Shown here piece by piece: positions 28,167 to 37,079 of a stretch of DNA of 64,000 nt (position 1 is the first letter of the stretch; each line of letters opens with the position of its first letter). The position numbers and the translations under genes are program-made. A model generated the notes under the pieces. The model searched no databases, was not told the origin of the DNA, and was given only the letters and a program-made list of their open reading frames with translations. Origin of the DNA: CAKMZU01 sp965248335 (GTDB taxonomy: Bacteria > Pseudomonadota > Gammaproteobacteria > Pseudomonadales > DT-91); assembly GCA_965248335.1 (NCBI GenBank), contig CBDFIY010000003.1, forward strand, positions 558,001-622,000. Direction: 5' to 3'.

Positions 28167-28904
28167 ATGAAAAACTCTTTGGCTGTATTGCTCGTTTTAT
28201 TTTGTTCTTTATTTATAGCAGCAGGCAATGACCCAGTTTCAGGTGTTTATATTTCAGAACGTAATAGAGATGCATTGAACCGAGTGAGGGATGTAGATAA
28301 TAGCAGCAAGGAGTATTCTAGGAGTAGATGTAAATTTGGTCTGCCATTAAAGGCTTTTTATGCATCTAACCGAAAAGAGTTACCGCTACACGGCACCAAA
28401 AAGTGTAAAAATAAGACCGCTTTCCCTACAGAAATTACAGGAAATAAGCTCGATATGTTAGCTAAAAACTCTTTCGTACACCTTACCGAAGATGAAAGAA
28501 ACTTGAATTTTCTAGCTGAAGAGTCAGCCGCAGGGCAGAATCGAGGTCAGACGTATAAAGTTTTAGCTTCTTTACTTAATACAGATCAAGTTAAGAAAGA
28601 TGGGTTTTTTCTAACGGAAAAAGGGAAGAAAATTTCTTGTAGTTTAAAAGTTGATGAAGGAAGTAGTTTTGTAATAATTTCTAAACCGTTTGAGAACTTA
28701 CCGTTTGATGAGCGTCGTTTGCTATATCTAGATGGTAGCGAGTGTAGAGGTAACGCACAAAGAGGCAGGGGCGTTGACTTAGGAGGAAGTTTTGTTGATG
28801 CTCCTGCTATTTATCAGAAGCTCAAAAACACTTTGCTAAAAGGGAGGTTTCAACCGCCAGAGTGGATGCAAAATATGCCTGATGTCATATTGTCTTCTCG
28901 ATGA
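28167..28904 (+). CDS. Exported protein of unknown function
   Basis: 245 aa. AGAGAGAA precedes the ATG. A signal peptide spans residues 1-19 (ending FIAAG). The mature protein is hydrophilic and Lys/Arg/Asp-rich with four Cys (CKFG, KKCKNK, SCSLKV, SECRG) that could form disulphides. I recognise no domain. The gene is monocistronic and convergent with yebG. Confidence 0.6.
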   Translation: MKNSLAVLLVLFCSLFIAAGNDPVSGVYISERNRDALNRVRDVDNSSKEYSRSRCKFGLPLKAFYASNRKELPLHGTKKCKNKTAFPTEITGNKLDMLAKNSFVHLTEDERNLNFLAEESAAGQNRGQTYKVLASLLNTDQVKKDGFFLTEKGKKISCSLKVDEGSSFVIISKPFENLPFDERRLLYLDGSECRGNAQRGRGVDLGGSFVDAPAIYQKLKNTLLKGRFQPPEWMQNMPDVILSSR

Positions 28905-28919
28905 GCATTGTTTGCTTTA

Positions 28920-28980
28920 GTGAAGCAAGACGCAATCACAAGTTTTGGTTAGTGCTTCACGGGTACTCGATCGAGTCCCC
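28920..28980. terminator. Structured region between convergent genes
   Basis: GTGAAGCA (28920-28927) pairs with TGCTTCAC (28953-28960), and directly after it lies the perfect 12-bp palindrome ACTCGATCGAGT (28965-28976). Lying between two convergent genes, it may act as a terminator, but there is no T-run. Confidence 0.35.
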
Positions 28981-29007
28981 GTTATAAGTAGCATTTCCTC
29001 TGAGCGG

Positions 29008-29292
29008 TTAGGCATTTATCGCGGTAACATTATTCTCTGCGCTCTCCTCGCCCTGTGTTTGCAGTAAAACATCAGGTTTCCCTTTCATGGCTTTCATGAG
29101 AAGGTCTTTATTTTTGGCCATTAAAATGCCAATATCTTCGATGCTTTCTTCAGGAATACCTTTGACTTCTTTTTCGAGCCAATGACTAATGTTGGCCGCG
29201 AGTTCGAGGAGTTTATCGTGTTCTTCTGCTGCTTTTTTATCGTCAAACAATTTGCCGTCTCTGTCACATTTCCACATTGCTATGATAGCCAT
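29008..29292 (-). CDS. yebG: YebG-family SOS-associated protein
   Basis: 94 aa from the ATG at 29292, which has AAGGG upstream and starts MAIIAMWKCDRDG; the longer frame upstream is AT-rich and runs over the operator. DRDGKLFDDKKAAEEHDKLLELA and the following helix WLEKEV match YebG, a small DNA-damage-inducible protein of uncertain function. A LexA-like box lies 25 bp upstream of the start. The C-terminal tail is acidic, as in E. coli YebG. Confidence 0.82.
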   Translation of the reverse strand: MAIIAMWKCDRDGKLFDDKKAAEEHDKLLELAANISHWLEKEVKGIPEESIEDIGILMAKNKDLLMKAMKGKPDVLLQTQGEESAENNVTAINA

Positions 29293-29316
29293 ATATATAC
29301 CCTTATGTATATGAGT

Positions 29317-29336
29317 AACTGTATGAATATATAGTA
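29317..29336. promoter_or_regulatory. LexA-like SOS box upstream of yebG
   Basis: AACTGTATGAATATATAGTA matches the gammaproteobacterial LexA consensus (CTGT-N8-ACAG type) with one mismatch in the right half-site core (ATAG for ACAG). It lies 25 bp upstream of the yebG start, where LexA is known to bind in E. coli yebG. Confidence 0.6.
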
Positions 29337-29558
29337 TATAAAAAAAATAGGTATGCAATGCAGAATTTTAAAAGTATTCGAAATAAAAAAGTACCGGCCT
29401 ATCAGTAATTCACTATAATGAGGGTGTCATGATCTATCCTTTTATTGTGTTATGCGTCTTGAAACTTCACTAAAGTGTAGGGTGGCTGGTTGTTTGGCAC
29501 GGTTTAATCTGGCTATAATCACCACCAAAATAAGAATAATAAAAAAAGCGGCTTCCTT

Positions 29559-30521
29559 TTGAATAAACTCATCCATTCGAGTCTACTGACTGCTGTTTTG
29601 GTCATTGTTGTTTATGCCGTGGTTATCGGTTTTTCTGATGGGACATCAATCATTGATGCCGTGATATCGCTGGATTGGCAAATATGGGTGGTCATTCTTC
29701 TGTTATCTTTTGGTAATTACTTTTTACGCTATCTGCGTTGGTTTTTGTATTTAAAAAAGGATCTCCCTTCATCACTCACGCATACAAAGCATTTCGCGAT
29801 TTATTTAGCGGGCTTTGCCTTGACCATGACACCGGGAAAAGCTGGAGAGATGATGCGTTGTTTTTATTTGAATCAATATGGGGTGGCTAATGATAAAACC
29901 ATGGGTGCGTTCTTTGTTGAGCGTATTATGGATTTATTTGTTATTTTGATCATGGCTGCGGCGGTGATCGGGGTATTCTCCATGGATCAGGCTATGCTTG
30001 CTATGGGCGGTGCGCTCGTTATGATTGTCGCCGCCGTTGCTCTTGTACATGTGCCGACAGATAAAATCTTTACTAGCCGTAGTTTCCATGCATTACCTCA
30101 TAAAATCCAAAAATTGATCCGTTTCGTTGAATCCAGTTTAGATTCCGCGAGAGGTTTTTTTAGTTTCCGTTTTCTACTCATGGGTTTCACGCTTGGCTTA
30201 ATTGCATGGGGATTAGAGGGGTATGGCCTGTTTGTTGTTATTCAGCATTACAGTTTAGATCAAGTGACACTCATAACAGCCATCGGCATTTATGGATTTG
30301 CAATGCTCCTTGGTGCTCTGTCTTTTTTGCCAGGAGGTGTGGGGGGCGCTGAAGCAGCCATGGCCTTTATGCTCGTTAAAGCAGGTTTTGGCATGCCCGA
30401 AGCCATTGCGATCACTTTCATTTGCCGCCTCGCGACGCTTTGGTTTGCGATTTTATTGGGGATTATTTGCACGGCTTGGCTGTCATTCTCAGGCCTAAAA
30501 CCCATGACGCATAAAGCATAA
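29559..30521 (+). CDS. Flippase-like integral membrane protein (LPG synthase TM / UPF0104 type)
   Basis: 320 aa beginning at a TTG; no better start or clear Shine-Dalgarno is present. Seven to eight membrane helices are visible. FALTMTPGKAGEMMRCFYL (about 88-106) and LSFLPGGVGGAEAAM (about 251-265) are the marks of the lysylphosphatidylglycerol synthase transmembrane / AglD-like family. Such proteins often accompany polyprenyl-linked sugar pathways. It is 18 bp ahead of the HAD-UbiA gene. A role moving a lipid-linked sugar across the membrane is inference from context. Confidence 0.75.
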   Translation: MNKLIHSSLLTAVLVIVVYAVVIGFSDGTSIIDAVISLDWQIWVVILLLSFGNYFLRYLRWFLYLKKDLPSSLTHTKHFAIYLAGFALTMTPGKAGEMMRCFYLNQYGVANDKTMGAFFVERIMDLFVILIMAAAVIGVFSMDQAMLAMGGALVMIVAAVALVHVPTDKIFTSRSFHALPHKIQKLIRFVESSLDSARGFFSFRFLLMGFTLGLIAWGLEGYGLFVVIQHYSLDQVTLITAIGIYGFAMLLGALSFLPGGVGGAEAAMAFMLVKAGFGMPEAIAITFICRLATLWFAILLGIICTAWLSFSGLKPMTHKA

Positions 30522-30539
30522 AAATAGAAGGCTTAAATC

Positions 30540-31967
30540 ATGCAAGATAAACAACCTGTTCTCGCTGTAGACCTTGATGGCAGCTTAATCAAAACAGATT
30601 TGCTTTATGAGAGCTTGATGTTGCTTATCAAGAAGAACATCTTTTATGTGTTGTTACTCCCCTTTTGGTTGGTCAAAGGGAAGGTGTTTTTTAAGCATCA
30701 AATTGCTACCCGTGTCGATTTTGATGCAGCGCTGTTGCCCTATAACACGAAAGTGATCAATTATATTGAAGATGCAAAAGCGCAAGGTATTCCGTGTTAT
30801 TTAGTCACAGGCAGCATGGTGACGCTAGCAGAAAAAGTGGCGAGCCATCTGGGTTTGTTTGACGGTGTATTTGCCACGGCTTTAGGCATTGAAAACCTGA
30901 CAGGAAAGAACAAAGCTGAATTTTTAGATAAGCAATTTAGCGAGCAAGGCTATGATTATATCGGCAACAGTTCGGTTGATATTGCCGTCTGGCGAAAAGC
31001 AAAAAAAGCCATTGTTGTATCGTCTAAAAAAACACTGTTTGAAAAAGCATCGGTCGTTGCCTCAACCGCTGTTTGGCTTCAGACCAGCAGACTAACCCCT
31101 AAAGTATTATTGAAAACGATCCGTATTCACCAGTGGGTTAAAAATCTATTGTTAGCCGTACCGCTGTTAACCTCTCACCAAGCTTTATCGCCGGATTTGC
31201 TGCTGCTGTGTATTGTGGGCTTTCTGGCATTCTCGCTGGCCGCATCAAGTGTCTATGTGCTGAATGATTTGATGGACTTATTCAGCGACAGGCAGCATCC
31301 AACAAAGAAAAGGCGTCCTTTTGCATCGGGACTCATCACGATAAAAAAAGGGTTATTGTTATTCCCACTGCTTTTAGGTACGGCCGCTTTCCTTTGCTTG
31401 TTTTTGCCGCCTGATTTTTTCTATGCGTTGGTTGTTTATTACCTCATCACAGTGTTGTACTCCTTTAAGTTAAAACAAATTATTTTGCTCGATACGGTGA
31501 CTTTAGCTGCGCTTTATACCATGCGAATTATTGCCGGAACCTTATTAATCGGTGTGCCTTTTTCGTATTGGCTGCTCGCCTTTTCCATGTTTATCTTCTT
31601 AAGTTTGGCGTTGGTGAAGCGCTACGTTGAGCTTGTGACGCTCAAAAAAAATGATCAAAGTAAAACGGTGGGGCGAGGCTATTACGTTGAAGATGCCAGT
31701 ATCATCGCGTCGTTAGGTACTGCCGCAGGCTATATTGCTGTTTTGGTATTAGCGCTTTATATCAATAGCTCAGCTGTTGTTAAGTTGTACCAGCATGCCA
31801 GTGTTTTGTGGCTCGCGTGTGTCATTTTATTATATTGGATCAGCCGTATGTGGCTGTTAGCGCATCGGGGGCAAATGGATGATGACCCCATCTTTTTTGC
31901 GATCAAAGATAAAACGAGCCTGATAACGGCGGGTTTGATTTTGATTGTATTTGTTTTGGCAACATAG
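30540..31967 (+). CDS. HAD phosphatase fused to UbiA-type prenyltransferase
   Basis: 475 aa. Residues about 1-195 form a HAD-type hydrolase (LAVDLDGSLIKTD with the nucleophile Asp; LVTGS; YIGNSSVDIAVW). Residues about 205-475 form a UbiA-type membrane prenyltransferase with IRIHQWVKNLLL and NDLMDLFSDRQHPTKKRRP, the Asp-rich motif NDxxDxxxD. This matches decaprenyl-phosphate phosphoribosyltransferase (Rv3806c type) rather than ubiquinone or haem O synthases. The fusion could first attach phosphoribose to polyprenyl phosphate and then remove the 5-phosphate. It sits directly before DprE1- and DprE2-like genes. Confidence 0.82.
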   Translation: MQDKQPVLAVDLDGSLIKTDLLYESLMLLIKKNIFYVLLLPFWLVKGKVFFKHQIATRVDFDAALLPYNTKVINYIEDAKAQGIPCYLVTGSMVTLAEKVASHLGLFDGVFATALGIENLTGKNKAEFLDKQFSEQGYDYIGNSSVDIAVWRKAKKAIVVSSKKTLFEKASVVASTAVWLQTSRLTPKVLLKTIRIHQWVKNLLLAVPLLTSHQALSPDLLLLCIVGFLAFSLAASSVYVLNDLMDLFSDRQHPTKKRRPFASGLITIKKGLLLFPLLLGTAAFLCLFLPPDFFYALVVYYLITVLYSFKLKQIILLDTVTLAALYTMRIIAGTLLIGVPFSYWLLAFSMFIFLSLALVKRYVELVTLKKNDQSKTVGRGYYVEDASIIASLGTAAGYIAVLVLALYINSSAVVKLYQHASVLWLACVILLYWISRMWLLAHRGQMDDDPIFFAIKDKTSLITAGLILIVFVLAT

Positions 31968-31977
31968 GATAGATATT

Positions 31978-33270
31978 GTGAGTCGAGCATCTTGGGGCGG
32001 CTACCCCCATACCCCACAAAAAATATCCAAACAATCTTCGCGTTTGTCAGCGGTGGAGGGTGGCGATTTTTTGCCTTATGGGCTTGGGCGCAGTTATGGT
32101 GACAGTTGCCATAATACGGGTGGCGTTTTATTGAGTTCGGAAGCACTGGATCATTTTATCGATTTTGATGAAGTGACGGGTGTGCTCACCTGTGAAGCGG
32201 GTGTCCGTTTATTTGATATTATTCAGTATTGCTTGCCGCGTGGCTGGTTTTTGTCAGTAACCCCCGGCACACAATATGTGACGGTGGCGGGCGCTGTTGC
32301 GAACGATGTGCATGGGAAAAACCATGAATCAGCAGGGAGTTTTGGTCATTATGTGCAGGCTTTTGAGCTTGTGCGTTCAACGGGCGAGCGCCTCATTTGC
32401 TCAACTACGGAGCAGTCAGAATATTATCACGCCACTATTGGTGGCTTAGGTTTAACCGGTTTCATCGCTTGGGTTCGCTTGCAGTTAAAGCCCGTAAAAA
32501 GCCAAAATGTGCTGGCACAATCGATTAAATATAACCACCTCAATGATTTTTTTCGATTAAATGAAGAATCTGATGAGCAAGATGAGTATCGAGTCGCTTG
32601 GCTTGATTGTACCGCTCAGGGGAATCAGTTAGGGCGTGGGCATTTTATACGCGGCCGGCACGCAGAGGACGATGACCTTACCTTAGTTGCACGAGGTAGC
32701 AGGACGTTCCCAATCACACCGCCAGTCTCCTTGATCAATAACCTCTCAGTGAAAGCGTTTAATACGTTATATTATGCACGACAAGCGCAAGCCGTTAAGA
32801 ATCAAACCTTGGGCTATGAACAGTTCTTTTATCCGCTGGATGGCGTTTTACACTGGAATAAAATGTATGGCAAAAACGGTTTTTTGCAGCACCAATGTGT
32901 GATCCCTAAAGCAAATGCACCGCTTGCTATTAAAGAGATATTAGCGCGCATTGCGCAGGCTAAAACCGGTTCTTTTCTCGTCGTGCTAAAGATGATGGGC
33001 GCGAGAGCAAATCAAGGTTTGTTGTCATTTCCGATGGAAGGCGCGACACTTGCGATGGATTTTCCGTACCAAGGACAAAAAACGCTCGATTTTTTACACA
33101 CGCTTGATGATGTTGTGGCACAAGCGGGTGGAAGAATTTATCCAGCAAAAGATGCGAATATGCGCGGTGAAGACTTCCGAAAAGCCTATCCAGCATGGGA
33201 GGAAGTTGAGTCGCTGAGAGATCCTCGGATTCACTCAGATTTTTGGACCCGAGTGACAGGCAAAAGATAG
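31978..33270 (+). CDS. FAD-binding oxidoreductase, DprE1-like
   Basis: 430 aa from the GTG at 31978, preceded by AGGA; this gives the usual start SRASWGGYP. FAD-binding motifs are LPYGLGRSYGDS (about 36-47) and SVTPGTQYVTVAGAVANDVHGKNHE (about 97-121), typical of DprE1 and related VAO-type flavoenzymes. The C-terminal part ends GRIYPAKDANM, with DFRKAYPAWEE following. It would oxidise the C2' hydroxyl of polyprenyl-phosphoryl ribose. Starts 10 bp after the HAD-UbiA gene. Substrate is inferred from the operon. Confidence 0.82.
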   Translation: MSRASWGGYPHTPQKISKQSSRLSAVEGGDFLPYGLGRSYGDSCHNTGGVLLSSEALDHFIDFDEVTGVLTCEAGVRLFDIIQYCLPRGWFLSVTPGTQYVTVAGAVANDVHGKNHESAGSFGHYVQAFELVRSTGERLICSTTEQSEYYHATIGGLGLTGFIAWVRLQLKPVKSQNVLAQSIKYNHLNDFFRLNEESDEQDEYRVAWLDCTAQGNQLGRGHFIRGRHAEDDDLTLVARGSRTFPITPPVSLINNLSVKAFNTLYYARQAQAVKNQTLGYEQFFYPLDGVLHWNKMYGKNGFLQHQCVIPKANAPLAIKEILARIAQAKTGSFLVVLKMMGARANQGLLSFPMEGATLAMDFPYQGQKTLDFLHTLDDVVAQAGGRIYPAKDANMRGEDFRKAYPAWEEVESLRDPRIHSDFWTRVTGKR

Positions 33271-33309
33271 CGGCAGTAAAAAGGTAGTGACAGGCAAAAG
33301 GTAGTTGTT

Positions 33310-34047
33310 ATGAAAATTCTTATCATTGGTGCAAATTCAGCCATTGCAAAAGCTACAGCGCGGCTTTATGCAACACCTGCGCATGATTTGTATCTCGTGG
33401 CGCGTAATGCAGAAACATTAGACGTCGTTAAGGCTGATTTAGCCGCACGAGGTGCGGGCAGTGTGCATTCAGCAGTCGCTGACTTTAGCGATAACAACGT
33501 GTGTGAAGCCGTTATTGACGCAGCACTTACAAGCCTTGGGCGATTCGATCTTGTTATCATGGCGCACAGTATTTTAGGTGATCAAAAACAATGCGAGCAG
33601 AGCGCGAATAGCTTAATGCAATTGTATCAGGTGAATACACTCAGTAGCTTATCATTGCTGACCTTGTTGGCGAATCAAATGGCGCAGCAACGATCAGGGA
33701 CAATCGCCTTTATTAGCTCAGTTGCCGGTGACCGAGGGCGGCCGAGTAATTATGCATACGGAAGTTCGAAGGCAGCGGTGACAAGTTTCTTGCAGGGACT
33801 AAGAGCACGCCTTGCAAGAGTTGGTGTGCATGTCCTGACGGTTAAACCTGGGTTTGTGAAAACACCGATGACGGAACATATCGATGGTGATGGCCCTTTG
33901 TGGGCAACGCCCGATATGATTGCGCAGTACATTAAAAAAGGCATCGAGAAAAAGCGCAATACTATTTATACGCCTTGGTTCTGGTGGCCAATCATGACGA
34001 TTATTCAATCAATTCCTGAAAGTATTTTCAAAAAACTTAATCTGTGA
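33310..34047 (+). CDS. Short-chain dehydrogenase, DprE2-like
   Basis: 245 aa Rossmann-fold SDR. The NAD(P) motif is GANSAIAKATA (7-17), and the active site has Ser in ISSVAGD and YAYGSSK (Tyr-x3-Lys) near 149-155. The tail TIYTPWFWWPIMTIIQSIPESIF is typical of the DprE2 group. It would reduce the 2'-keto intermediate to the arabinose form. Forty bases upstream contain a small duplicated motif, GACAGGCAAAAG, around the end of the preceding gene. Confidence 0.82.
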   Translation: MKILIIGANSAIAKATARLYATPAHDLYLVARNAETLDVVKADLAARGAGSVHSAVADFSDNNVCEAVIDAALTSLGRFDLVIMAHSILGDQKQCEQSANSLMQLYQVNTLSSLSLLTLLANQMAQQRSGTIAFISSVAGDRGRPSNYAYGSSKAAVTSFLQGLRARLARVGVHVLTVKPGFVKTPMTEHIDGDGPLWATPDMIAQYIKKGIEKKRNTIYTPWFWWPIMTIIQSIPESIFKKLNL

Positions 34048-34062
34048 AATAAGGATGTCATC

Positions 34063-35022
34063 ATGCAGTTTGATGTGTTTAATGGCGATGCTGATGGCTT
34101 GTGCTCTCTGTTACAACTTCGCTTGGCAAACCCGTTAAAAAGTACACTGATTACAGGTGTTAAACGAGAAATTAACTTGCTCGAAAGGGTCGTCGCAGAA
34201 CCGAATGATAAAGTGGTTGTCTTAGATATATCGATGAAAAAAAACACGGTAGCGCTTAATGCATTACTGCAAAAAGGTGTTGAAGTATTCTATTGCGATC
34301 ATCACCAAGCGGGCGACATACCACAATCACCGCGACTAACATCTTTAGTGAATGCCGATGCGAATATTTGTACCAGCTTGTTAATGAATGGCTATTTGCA
34401 AGGGCAGTTTCCTGAGTGGGCGATTGCCGGTGCTTTTGGGGATAATTTGAAGATAAGTGCGCAAGCTGTAGCGAAACCGCTTAATCTGAGTGAAGATACT
34501 TTGGCAACTATTGAGCGCGTTGGGATTTTGTTGAATTACAATGGCTATGGCGCAACGCTTGACGATTTATATTTTCAGCCGGATGCGTTGTTTCGTACGC
34601 TGAATCACTTTACATCGCCGCTGAGCTTTTATCATGAGTGCAAAACAGTATTTGACCAACTTGATGCTGGCTATGAAGAAGACTTAAACGCAGCTACTCA
34701 AGCAACGTATCTCTTTAGTCAGACGCATGCAGCTGTTTTGTGTTTGCCAAATGAAGCTTGGGCAAGACGTGTGAGCGGTGTTTACAGTAATGATCTTGCG
34801 AATAATCATCCTGACCGAGCGCATGCGGTATTAACGGAAAAAAAATATGGCGGTTTTTTAGTGAGCATACGAGCGCCGCTGAATAACAAAAAGGGTGCAG
34901 ATATTATCTGCAGTCAGTTTCCGACCGGTGGCGGGCGAGCAGCGGCAGCAGGCATCAATACGCTGGCGCAAAGTGACCTTGATAAATTCATTCAAACGTT
35001 CCAACAATTTTATTCATCTTAA
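34063..35022 (+). CDS. DHH-family phosphoesterase
   Basis: 319 aa. Metal-binding motifs are DVFNGDADGLCS (about 4-15), VVLDIS (about 56) and YCDHHQ (about 76), followed by a DHHA1-like C-terminal part with the glycine motif GGGRAAAAGIN near 295. The DHH fold covers exopolyphosphatases, RecJ and nanoRNases; the exact substrate is unclear for this subgroup. It follows the DprE2-like gene by 15 bp and may be in the same operon. Confidence 0.75.
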   Translation: MQFDVFNGDADGLCSLLQLRLANPLKSTLITGVKREINLLERVVAEPNDKVVVLDISMKKNTVALNALLQKGVEVFYCDHHQAGDIPQSPRLTSLVNADANICTSLLMNGYLQGQFPEWAIAGAFGDNLKISAQAVAKPLNLSEDTLATIERVGILLNYNGYGATLDDLYFQPDALFRTLNHFTSPLSFYHECKTVFDQLDAGYEEDLNAATQATYLFSQTHAAVLCLPNEAWARRVSGVYSNDLANNHPDRAHAVLTEKKYGGFLVSIRAPLNNKKGADIICSQFPTGGGRAAAAGINTLAQSDLDKFIQTFQQFYSS

Positions 35023-35033
35023 AGGCTGTGCGC

Positions 35034-35876
35034 ATGAAAGAAGCAGTGATTGAGAAAGAGACATTAACGGTAAAAAAAACTATACGTATTGAAGATAGAG
35101 AAATGGCCTACCTTGATGTTGGGCAGGGCGATGTGTTGCTTTTAGGCCATAGTTATATGTGGGATAGTGCTATGTGGGCACCACAGGTTGCCTTTTTAAG
35201 TCAGCACTTTCGTTGTATCGTACCGGACTTTTGGGCGCATGGTGATTCGGATGTGCCGCCTGAATCAATGACAGTTTTAAATGACTATGTTGATCACGTC
35301 ATGCAATTAATGGATGCATTGACGATAAAAACTTTCTCAGTCGTAGGGTTATCGATTGGCGGTATGTGGGGTGCAAAACTCGCAAGCAAGCATGCAGGTC
35401 GTGTGAATAAGTTGGTGATGATGGGTACTTATTTAGGTGATGAGCCTGAAGATACGCACCAGTTATATTTTTCTTTGTTAGACCGTATTGATCAAGACCA
35501 TAAAATTATAGATGAGGTGGCACAGGTTTTAGCGCCAATTTTCTTCAGCGAAGATGCCGCTCAAACGATACCCAAAGTGGTTAATGATTTTATAGCCCGT
35601 TTAGAGGCAATACCGCCTCCTATGATTCCTTCGTTAACGCGTATTGGGCGTATGATATTTAGTCGAAAAGATCACCGTGATGATTTAAATCATCTTCAGT
35701 TACCGGTTTTAATTATGGTGGGTGATGAAGATAAGCCGCGCCCTGTGTCTGAATCACGAGAAATGCTTGAACGCTTGTCGAATGGCCAGCTGGCGGTTAT
35801 TCCTAAAGCGGGGCATATTAGTACACTTGAGCAGCCGGATTTTATCAACGAAAAGCTCCAGTCATTTCTTTTGTAG
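35034..35876 (+). CDS. Alpha/beta hydrolase
   Basis: 280 aa from the ATG at 35034 (MKEAVIEKE), with AGG upstream; a GTG two codons earlier is the alternative. The nucleophile elbow is GLSIGGM (Ser about residue 107), the oxyanion area is LLLGHSYMWDSAMW, the acid is near VGDEDKPRP and the His is in AGHISTLEQP. It resembles 3-oxoadipate enol-lactonase-like esterases, but substrate cannot be told. Last gene of the likely operon; a MITE-1 copy begins 32 bp after it. Confidence 0.78.
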   Translation: MKEAVIEKETLTVKKTIRIEDREMAYLDVGQGDVLLLGHSYMWDSAMWAPQVAFLSQHFRCIVPDFWAHGDSDVPPESMTVLNDYVDHVMQLMDALTIKTFSVVGLSIGGMWGAKLASKHAGRVNKLVMMGTYLGDEPEDTHQLYFSLLDRIDQDHKIIDEVAQVLAPIFFSEDAAQTIPKVVNDFIARLEAIPPPMIPSLTRIGRMIFSRKDHRDDLNHLQLPVLIMVGDEDKPRPVSESREMLERLSNGQLAVIPKAGHISTLEQPDFINEKLQSFLL

Positions 35877-35908
35877 ATTCTTCTGTAAAATGACATGAAT
35901 GCCATTTA

Positions 35909-35981
35909 TACCGATCATCCTTGAAGACGCAAGGGGGTTCGCTCGCTTGCCGCCTTCTTGCATCTCCAGTTTCGATGGGTA
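35909..35981. mobile_element. MITE-1 copy B (73 bp, internally deleted)
   Basis: Begins TACCGATCATCCTTGAAG and ends CGATGGGTA, flanked by TA on both sides. Compared with the 124-bp copies it has lost about 51 bp of the middle. The IS630 element starts immediately after its right TA. Confidence 0.7.
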
Positions 35982-35983
35982 TA

Positions 35984-37079
35984 TACCCATCGCTATTGAA
36001 AGTACTTGATTTATAAAGAGTAAATAATCATAGTGCGCAGATGCTGAAAATCGACCTGACAAAAAACGAAAAACTTGCACTGGAATTGCGTCATAAGCAA
36101 GCAAGAGACAGTAGAGAAAGTGATCGTTTGAAGGTCGTTTTGTTGCGGTCGGAAGGCTGGTCGACAAGAATGATCGCTCAGGCATTAAGAAAAGATGAGT
36201 CCACGATTGTTCGGCATCTTAATGATTACCTAAATGATGAAAAGTTATTATCAACCAATGGCGGCTCCAAAGGTTACCTAGATAACGAGCAATCTCAGTT
36301 GCTGGTTACTCATTTGTCAGGAAAAATATATACCCAAGTGAGCCAAATTGGTCATTATATTAAAACAACTTGGGGTGTGCAGTTTAGTGTTTCAGGGCTA
36401 ACCCAGTGGTTACACCAAAAGGGTTTCAGCTATAAAAAGCCTAAAGGCATTCCACATAAGTTTGATGTTGAAAAACAAGCGCAATTTATTGAAAAGTATG
36501 AAGCGCTAAAAGCTGAGCTATCAGAGGGTGAAGCCTTACTGTTCATGGACGCAGTTCATCCAACTCAAGCAACAAAAATCACATCGGGATGGATCAAAAC
36601 GGGTGTCGATAAACCCATAGAGACCACGGGAAGCCGGACACGACTCAATATAATAGGTGCTATCGAACTCACCCATATAGAAGAAGCTATTATTGGCCAA
36701 TATGACACCGTTAATGGCGATTCGATTATTGAATTTTTCCATAAAATACGAGCACATTATAGTGAGAAGACAGTGCATTTAGTTTTAGGTGGAGCTGGCT
36801 ATCATAAATCCAAGGCTGTCCTGAGCGCTGCGGACAAGTTAGGCATTAAACTTCACACCTTGCCACCATACAGCCCAAATCTAAACCCCATAGAGCGGCT
36901 GTGGAAGGTGATGAACGAAAAAGTCAGGAATAACCAGTACTTTTCCACGGCAAAGGATTTTAAAAATAAAATTAGCGAGTTTTTTGAAAAAATACTACCT
37001 GAAATTGGCGCTGATTTAGGCAGTAGAATTAATGATAATTTCCAACAGCTAAATCGCGCACCTTGAAGTCAGTTGGGTA
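35984..37079 (+). mobile_element. IS630-type element, copy 1 (1096 bp)
   Basis: Left tip TACCCATCGCTATTGAAAG; right tip read inward TACCCAACTGACTTCAAG. TA flanks both ends, the target duplication expected for IS630/Tc1-type elements. It is the same length as and almost identical to the copy at 60671-61766. It abuts MITE-1 copy B. Confidence 0.88.
36041..37066 (+). CDS. IS630-family transposase, catalytic Asp changed to Gly
   Basis: 341 aa single frame. An N-terminal helix-turn-helix (about 37-62, STRMIAQALRKDESTIVRHL) precedes a DD34E catalytic domain: D170 in LFMDAVHP, position 250 in LVLGGAGYH and E285 in NPIERLW. The sister copy at 60728 has Asp at 250 (LVLDGAGYH); here the codon GAT has become GGT. 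The protein is therefore full length but should be unable to cut DNA. The last residue also differs (Pro rather than His). Confidence 0.9.
   Translation: MLKIDLTKNEKLALELRHKQARDSRESDRLKVVLLRSEGWSTRMIAQALRKDESTIVRHLNDYLNDEKLLSTNGGSKGYLDNEQSQLLVTHLSGKIYTQVSQIGHYIKTTWGVQFSVSGLTQWLHQKGFSYKKPKGIPHKFDVEKQAQFIEKYEALKAELSEGEALLFMDAVHPTQATKITSGWIKTGVDKPIETTGSRTRLNIIGAIELTHIEEAIIGQYDTVNGDSIIEFFHKIRAHYSEKTVHLVLGGAGYHKSKAVLSAADKLGIKLHTLPPYSPNLNPIERLWKVMNEKVRNNQYFSTAKDFKNKISEFFEKILPEIGADLGSRINDNFQQLNRAP

Noticed and set aside
30540..31967. UbiA (4-hydroxybenzoate prenyltransferase) or haem O synthase
   Set aside because: The fused HAD domain, NDLMDLFSDRQHP motif and DprE-like neighbours fit polyprenyl-phosphate phosphoribosyltransferase better.
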